Shown here: positions 58,547 through 64,000 of the stretch, piece by piece
Position numbering within the stretch: the stretch's first letter is position 1
How the letters are laid out: every line of letters starts with the position of its first letter
DNA from: Pyricularia pennisetigena
Taxonomy: Eukaryota > Ascomycota > Sordariomycetes > Magnaporthales > Pyriculariaceae
DNA length: 64,000 bases
Direction: 5' to 3'
Assembly (NCBI RefSeq): GCF_004337985.1
Contig: NC_043742.1
Coordinates: 2,342,176 to 2,406,175 of the forward strand
Position numbers and translations under genes: made by a program
Notes under the pieces: generated by a model
What the model was told of the DNA's origin: nothing
Seen by the model: only the letters and a program-made list of their open reading frames with translations
Databases searched by the model: none

Positions 58547-60604
58547 CTAGACCGTGATCCAGCGCGCCATCCAAGTGTCGACAACCTCCTTTGCCTCGTC
58601 GACCAAGCCCATATCGAGAAGCAACTGCGTGGTACCCCTGACGGCGGACTCGAGGGCCGAGAAGATCCACGCGTGAGTGATGGACGTGTGCTCTCCCACG
58701 AAGATGGTGTTCATCTCGGTCCTGTGGTAGGCGGGGATGAACAGCTCCTGCTGGCCAATGGTCGGGGACGCCCAGGCGCCGGCCTGGTGCTCATCGACCT
58801 CCCAGCACTGCCTGTCGTAGTTGCCGGTCCACTGCTCGTCGGCGACCTCGCCGTGGGCCTCGACCATGGCGCGCTGGACCATGGCCACGTGGTCTTCGTC
58901 GCTCAGGGCGGCCAGCGACCGGGCCATGGCGCCGGACGAGTACGAGGCCAGGATGACGCCCGGGCGGCTCGAGTTCATCTCGTACGACGGGTAGCAGACG
59001 GAGCCGATGCCCGGCACGTCGACGGAGCCGCAGCCGCCAAAGATGGGGTTCTCGGCCTGCTGCTCCCAGAAGCGGGTCCGGTAGTGCAGCGCGACCTTGC
59101 ACGACTGGGCGTAGTTGAGCGTGTTGATGGCGCGCGACAGCAGGCTCGAGAAGGCGGGCAGGCGCCACAGCCGCACCTTGGAGAAGGGCACCGACACCAC
59201 GGCGTAGTCGTACTCGTCGCGCTTGGCCGTCTTGTCCGAGGCCCTGTCGCGCCACGTCAGCGCCACCTTGGCCGACGCCGCGTCGTACTCGAGGCCCGTG
59301 ATCTTGCGGCCCAGCGTGACGCGGCCCTCGACGAGCGGCGCAAAGGCGCGCGGGAGCGACTCGAGGCCCTTGTCGATGGTGCGCCAGCTCGTGGCGCGGA
59401 AGTACTCGTACCACTGGCCCCACAAGGGCGAGCTGCCCGAGCCCGAGAGGAAGTCGACCGTGTCGTCGTCGAGCTCGAGGTGGTAGCGGAGGTAGGCCGT
59501 CTCGGACCAGTGGAAGAGCCCGCGGTCGATGGCGTCGCGGTGCGCCTGGAAGACGTTGGCCGAGATGTTGCGCGCCCGCTCGGGCGTCATGTCGATGAGC
59601 CGCTCCAGGAACTTCTTGCCCATCTCGGCGCCCTCGACGTCGGACGCGTTGGCCGCCGCGGGGAGGAGGGACTTGTCGACCGCCGCGAGCTCCTTGCTCG
59701 AGGGGATGCGGCCGCTGGGCAGGCGGTAGCCGCTCGAGCTGGCGGGGGCGTTGGGGTTCGTCTGCACCCAGTTGATGAACTTGACGGCCAGGTCCGAGTC
59801 GTTGCCGTTCTTGGCGTTGAGGACGTCGGCCAGCTGGAACACCATCTTGTGGTCCTGGATGTCGAGCGTCTGGTTGATGTCGGCGTAGCGCACGCTGACG
59901 GGGAACCGCATGGGGCCCATCTCCTGGTACTGGTAGTCCTCGGGCGCCGTGCCGTTGAGGTACTTGGTGCGGATCCGGCCTCCCAGCCGCTGGCTCGACT
60001 CGACAATGTGCCAGTTGGTCACCCCGACCGAGTCCAGGAGCAGACTGGTCAGGAGCCCAGACATGCCGGCGCCGACGATGGCGATCTTCTTGGCCTTTGC
60101 CTCGGCCGTCGTCACGGCCGACACGTTCTTGGACTCGAGGTACCTGACGCCGTCGAACCACATGCCGTTGGAGTCGCCAATCTCGCTCAGCGCCTGTCTC
60201 TTGCGCAGACTGAGAGGTCCCGAGAAGTCGATCGGAGCGGACCTTCCGAGCAGGTTACCCTCGAGATCACGCGCGTACAGGCAGCCGCCCGGCCTGGCCT
60301 CCCTGGGGACAGACCAGACGATGCGGTCGGGCGAGGCAGCAGCACGCGTGGTCAGGAGGGAGGCAACCTCGTGGGATTGCTCATCCCTCTTTTCGTTGCA
60401 GTCGCCATACGCCACGCGGACATGATTGCCGTGAGGGAAGTCGTCACGGTAGGCGAGGTGGATGTTGTGAACCGTGGCAGCAGAGATTTTGTCAAGACCC
60501 CTGAAGGAGATGGAGTCTTCGGTGCCGGGGGTCGGGGAGGAAAGGACGCCGGTGCCAAAGACGAGGAGCGAGAACCGCACCCAGAAGTCCGTTGAAGCCA
60601 GCAT
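58547..60604 (-). CDS. Secreted-type L-amino-acid oxidase (FAD), 685 aa
   Basis: Oxidatively deaminates L-amino acids to imino acids (then 2-oxo acids and ammonia) with H2O2. Single uninterrupted frame. The start is the ATG at 60604; the frame is open further upstream but has no ATG there. Residues 1-23 (MLASTDFWVRFSLLVFGTGV) resemble a signal peptide. The FAD-binding motif IAIVGAGMSG lies at about 174-183, followed by LGGRIRT (207-213), the GG doublet common to flavin amine oxidases. The C-terminal FAD motif FVGEHTSITHAWIFSALESA is at about 635-654. Several N-glycosylation sequons (NVS, NGT, NQT, NDS, NAS, NIS) fit secretion. Length fits fungal L-amino-acid oxidases of about 680-700 residues. 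A TATA-like TTAAATA lies about 90 bp upstream. Divergent from the Rid-family gene 1.4 kb away. No RIP damage. Confidence 0.95.
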   Translation of the reverse strand: MLASTDFWVRFSLLVFGTGVLSSPTPGTEDSISFRGLDKISAATVHNIHLAYRDDFPHGNHVRVAYGDCNEKRDEQSHEVASLLTTRAAASPDRIVWSVPREARPGGCLYARDLEGNLLGRSAPIDFSGPLSLRKRQALSEIGDSNGMWFDGVRYLESKNVSAVTTAEAKAKKIAIVGAGMSGLLTSLLLDSVGVTNWHIVESSQRLGGRIRTKYLNGTAPEDYQYQEMGPMRFPVSVRYADINQTLDIQDHKMVFQLADVLNAKNGNDSDLAVKFINWVQTNPNAPASSSGYRLPSGRIPSSKELAAVDKSLLPAAANASDVEGAEMGKKFLERLIDMTPERARNISANVFQAHRDAIDRGLFHWSETAYLRYHLELDDDTVDFLSGSGSSPLWGQWYEYFRATSWRTIDKGLESLPRAFAPLVEGRVTLGRKITGLEYDAASAKVALTWRDRASDKTAKRDEYDYAVVSVPFSKVRLWRLPAFSSLLSRAINTLNYAQSCKVALHYRTRFWEQQAENPIFGGCGSVDVPGIGSVCYPSYEMNSSRPGVILASYSSGAMARSLAALSDEDHVAMVQRAMVEAHGEVADEQWTGNYDRQCWEVDEHQAGAWASPTIGQQELFIPAYHRTEMNTIFVGEHTSITHAWIFSALESAVRGTTQLLLDMGLVDEAKEVVDTWMARWITV

Positions 60605-62052
60605 CTTGAGGGACAGAGAAGCCAAGAGAGTCGATGGTGGTGATGGACTGCCTCTCTGTCGTCAATCCTGCGAAGGCAACAAACACCTCTATTTAACCGC
60701 AGACCAAGTCGGTGCCGTCGGCACGATGCTGTGGTCCAACCACGTTCGCACCCATGAGCGTCGACCCATCACCTCTGATAGCAATCGGTGGACTCTGAGA
60801 GTGAGCCTCGGCTGCCCTCCAACCCTCATGGTGGTGTATCTCGCTCATTTCTGATACGAGAAAAGATTTGTTGGTCCGTCCGAAATCGCCACTCAATGAG
60901 ACTTGCCTCATGGGGCCACTTCGCTAGCCCTAAAAGCCGTTAAAAGGGACGTCGGGGTGCACCGCCGGTCGAAATGAGCCGAACGTATGCGGTTAATAGC
61001 TTATCATCGGGGGAAACAAGAACCCGATACGATCGGAGCGGGGCTCGTCTTCTTCTTTTTTTTTTCCTTTTCATTTTTGCGGGCATCTTGTAGTCCAACC
61101 AGGTATAAAGATAAGAACAGTTATGAAAAGATTACGCAGGTCCGAAGAGATACAGGCAGATGCGCCCCAGCTTTTTCCTGTAGATAGTTGGCTTGGCAGT
61201 GTGGGGGCGATAGGCCGCTACCAATGCCTTCCACCCGATTGGTAAGATGAGCCAGCGGCGGCTTGGAAAATGCAACGGTCTAAGTGAGACAAAAATGCAT
61301 CTCTGGGGTTGGTAAACGGCTTCAGAGAACCCCTATGTGCCTTTCATAGTTTTACCTGGCTCGACGGCGCGTCACGCGGTCTCGGTGTGTTGAACCGTTC
61401 CATCGGTATTCGGAACCTTCAGCTGGAGCCTCAACACCCCAAAGGCTCCAATGCAAAAACAGGGCAGCCCCAGACAGCCAAGGCAGCTCATGATAGGCAA
61501 TATTCCTACCCCGCTGCGAATCCAGGCGAGAAAGACATGGTTTCTATATTCCTTCACCATTATCGCCCCCGATAAGAACTGTCAGGAGCCGGGCCGTGGG
61601 ACCGGTATCGGGAAAATAATCAAGTTGAACCCAGACGTACGGGTCGGGCTGATTTTATGGAGAAGTCGCGGTGAAGCTGGAAAGTCTCCCATGTAAGCCA
61701 AGTTGACCAAAAGGGCGCCCGCAAGTGTAACGAACCACATATGCAGGCCAAGACCCCACGATTACCCAAAAAGGAAGGCAATTGACTCGAAAATTCCTTG
61801 CCCGGTCAACAAACATGACTGGTCCGTCCGACTGCGGAGAAAAAGAGGCTGGCGAGCTGATCTGTTATGAGCTTTGTTCCGATTTTGCATGACGGTCTGA
61901 CGTAAAGCCTGTAAGCTTACCTAGGTATATAGACTAAATGCATGTCTTGACGTGTCCAACCAACCAACACCATTCCCTCGGGCCAGCTATTACTTCGCAG
62001 GCTGTCCAATTGCCAGTCCCGGCCTCCTCCTCCTCCCTTTTGGTTAGTCACA
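60605..62052. other. Divergent intergenic region between oxidase and Rid-family genes
   Basis: 1448 bp with no convincing gene. A TTAAATA box on the minus strand at about 60690-60697 could serve the oxidase. The region probably holds promoters for both genes. Pyrimidine tracts lie near 61050-61080. Confidence 0.6.
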
Positions 62053-62652
62053 ATGCTCGGAACCGCCATGATCAAGACGGCAGCTCTGCTGTTCGCCGCG
62101 AGCGTATCAGTTCTGGCTGCCCCGGCTAGACCAGTCATCACGCACCTGGGTAGCCAGGGCCCGATATTGTGTAGGTCGCACCTGGCAGACTCCTGAATTA
62201 TTTTCCGAGAGGGCAAAACCGCTAAAACGCAACCCAGCTGGCGGCGTCATGACCAAGGACCTCGTCTACACGAGCGGCACCGTCCCGTCCATCAACGGCA
62301 CGATTCCGGAGGGCATCAGTGCACAGACTGTAAGACTGCAGTCCTCGCCCACCCCCATCGTCTGCTGCGTCAAGAACCACTGCTAACCAGTCACATTTTT
62401 TTTTCACCCGCACAAAAGGCCACTGTCATCAACAACATCGCCGCCGTCCTCAAGGAGGCAGGCACGTCGTGGGAGTACGCCCTCAAGACGACCGTCTTCC
62501 TGGCAAACATGGACGACTACGCGGCCATGAACGCCGTGTACAGCGAGTTGCTGCCCAACCCCAAGCCGGCCCGGACCACCATCGAAGCCGGAAAGCTGCC
62601 GGGAAATTTCCTGGTGGAGATTGAGGCCGTGGTGGCGAGGCCACACTGTTAG
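62053..62652 (+). CDS. Rid/YjgF/YER057c/UK114 family protein with signal-like N terminus, 147 aa
   Basis: Proposed exons: 62053-62170, 62238-62329, 62419-62652. Introns are GTAGGT...CAG (67 bp) and GTAAGA...AAG (89 bp, branch CTAAC); phases fit. Rid proteins hydrolyse reactive enamines/imines to 2-oxo acids and ammonia. Family features: DLVYTSGTVPSINGT (about 47-61), WEYALKTTVFLANMDDYAAM (88-107), KPARTTIEAGKLPGNFLVEI (119-138). Arg122 and Glu137 have the spacing of E. coli RidA Arg105 and Glu120. The usual GPY Tyr near the first splice site is Ile (GPIL), so either this is an atypical member or the junction is slightly wrong. Residues 1-23 (IKTAALLFAASVSVLAAPA core) look like a signal peptide, unusual because most Rid proteins are cytosolic or mitochondrial. 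Divergent neighbour of the imine-producing oxidase. Confidence 0.88.
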
Positions 62653-63250
62653 AATTTGTGGCTAACTATTGAAAAATTTGAAATGTGCCACTCCTGTCAC
62701 GAGTCCAACGATTGTTACGAAGTAGTCAAAATAAGCTCATGTCAATGCTTGTCCACCCTAGCAATAATTCCATAGGCAAAGGTGCACACAGAAAGAAAAC
62801 AAGAAGAAAAAAGCTCCGAACTGCGGGGCTATGAGCATTAGAGGGTTCAGAGACTCTTAATATACAAATGCCACATTTTGAAAGCTTTTTGAAAATACCA
62901 AAACATGTTTTAGTATCTCTCCAATTCTTCATAGACCTCGTCTACGCAAAGGAACTAAGTGTAAAATAACCAAAAAGTAGGAATTACTATTTCTAATTGG
63001 TTAGATTTTATTTACTTTTTTCATAAGAAAAAGTAATTGCAATTTTTCCGGACGAAAAATAGGGCCAGTTGAATTCCATGGGTATTTGAAAAGTTAGGTA
63101 TTCGGACCGCACGTATATCGTTTAAATCCCAACTTAATTGAATACTTAAATACAATGACTATTGTTATTTTAACCTCGGTCTTCTTTTTGTAATTGTATT
63201 TGGAATTGTTTTCAAAAATGTCACGATCAAAGGTGACACGCCTTGTATAG
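62653..63250. other. 3' flank of the Rid-family gene and AT-rich transition
   Basis: No gene recognised. AT content rises from about 62,950. Poor-quality open stretches before 63250 may belong to the relic that follows. Confidence 0.5.
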
Positions 63251-64000
63251 TTGGGACCGACAAAGTATCTGCCAAGTGCAGGTACTGCTGGATCTTTTGA
63301 TCTATTGCCGTATGCATTGAATCGTCGGGCGCACACGTGACACTCCAGCCTTCGGGGGCTAGCCCGTAGTACAGACAAGTTAATATTTCTATAGGATTTG
63401 GGCGTGATTTTCAATTTACTTAACAATTGGTTTTAATGGAACGAAAAATTCGTGCGACTTATTACCGCGTTCTGTGCGAGATTTTAATTTGGAGGGACAG
63501 CGTTATATCGACTCATTTGTTTGAAAATCTGTTTCAAAATAAAAACGGTGTATTGTTACTGCCTGTACGAGAAACGGGTTGCAACAACAACGCTGAACAG
63601 CTGCTAATAGCAATAATAAAGGGGTTGCCCGAAATCCACCTCATATTAGACGTCGGTGCGCAAACATTAAATATTGGAGCTTAATAACTTTCCAGTTGCG
63701 CAAAGATGTCTGTAGACGAACCAACCGGCGAATTCTGGAAATTCCAAACAGCAGGCATGCGTTTTTTTGGGGACCACGATGATTTTAAGTTTTTGATCTT
63801 CGTGGTACATGTGAGATTTTTCAAACGTCTACGCATGCCCAGCAGCTTGATCAGTGTCTTCGGCAAAATCAAAGTTACAAGCCTCTTGGTGTGGATATGC
63901 AATCCATAGCTTATCAGTATGTCTGGTAAACAGGTTTTGATGCAAATGGCCTTGAATGTTCCCTCCCTTTCAAAAGCTCCGTACAAGAAGCCAAGATGTG
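63251..64000 (+). pseudogene. DUF3638/DUF3645-like relic (runs off right edge)
   Basis: Broken plus-strand frames read in order: GPTKYLPSAGTAGSF (63251 on); after a frameshift a frame from 63337 with VTLQPSGASP and YRQVNISIGFGRDF, interrupted by TAG and TAA where Gln codons (CAG, CAA) would be expected; RATYYRVLCEILIWRDS, GVLLLPVRETGCNNNAEQLL and IKGLPEIHLILDVGAQTL up to 63684; then FFGDHDDFKFL and, in another frame, FQTSTHAQQLDQCL near 63820-63860. The 'LPVRETGC-NNAEQL' and 'EIHLILDVGAQ' blocks resemble very large fungal DUF3638/DUF3645 proteins, which databases often label ubiquitin hydrolase-like. Function unproven. Stops are RIP-type but damage is lighter than in the left part. Confidence 0.45.

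Noticed and set aside
58673..60595. 640-codon open frame on the plus strand over the oxidase gene
   Set aside because: GC-rich antisense shadow: Val/Gly/Arg/Asp-rich text with no domain, fully inside the strongly supported minus-strand L-amino-acid oxidase.
60605..60625. Upstream extension of the oxidase by seven codons
   Set aside because: It would start at TTG; the first ATG at 60604 directly precedes the signal-like segment.
61309..61696. Short plus-strand frames between the oxidase and Rid genes
   Set aside because: No motif, no splice logic and not conserved in structure; treated as intergenic chance frames.
63681..63986. 101-codon minus-strand frame at the right edge
   Set aside because: Shadow of the plus-strand DUF3638/DUF3645-like relic, whose blocks appear in the expected order on the plus strand.
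1..64000. Telomere repeats or rRNA genes
   Set aside because: CCCTAA-like strings are scattered single occurrences within copia sequence, not tandem arrays; no rRNA-like sequence was seen.

Overview
The window is about 55 kb of AT-rich, heavily mutated repeat DNA (1-~55,000), then about 8 kb of GC-balanced gene-bearing DNA (~55,000-62,950), then about 1 kb of moderately decayed gene relic at the right edge. The left part shows repeat-induced point mutation (RIP): CpA/TpG is scarce, TpA is common, repeats differ mainly by C:G to T:A transitions, and stops arise from CAG/CAA/TGG codons. RIP, short GT-AG introns with CTAAC-like branch sites, and nested LTR retrotransposons point to a filamentous ascomycete (Pezizomycotina). 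I cannot name the species.

Repeat region. The tail of a lightly damaged Ty1/copia element lies at 1-1566 (+). A second copia family is present three times on the minus strand: copy 1 (2061-13846, truncated), copy 2 (36454-44186) and copy 3 (46359-54038, TSD ttttc). A chromodomain gypsy element is present three times: A1 (5027-12208, +, TSD gaaaa, inside gag of copia copy 1), A2 (19958-27211, +, TSD gttta) and A3 (28703-35475, -, TSD ctcct/cttct). A2 and A3 split one long minus-strand relic resembling a fungal SNF2-family ATPase (about 35,640 down to 15,490). Copia copy 3 splits a minus-strand relic of a RecQ-like helicase (44187-46358 plus 54044-54240). A DUF6589-like relic lies at 14042-14940. 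Because RIP acts on duplicated DNA, these host-type genes were probably multicopy.

Gene region. From left to right: a Pro/Ser-rich hypothetical protein (55686-56189, +); a small three-intron gene with a membrane segment (57688-58150, +); a secreted-type FAD L-amino-acid oxidase (58547-60604, -); and a Rid/YjgF family protein with a signal-like N terminus and two introns (62053-62652, +). The last two are divergent neighbours. The oxidase makes imino acids, and Rid proteins hydrolyse reactive imines, so they may form a functional pair. At 63251-64000 is a frame-broken relic resembling DUF3638/DUF3645 proteins.

The points most worth following up are: the oxidase-Rid pair; host reading frames that continue across the excised gypsy insertions; weaker RIP at the outer edges of all three gypsy copies; a conserved antisense ORF in the gypsy element; and a recurring 20-bp palindrome family in the SNF2-like relic.
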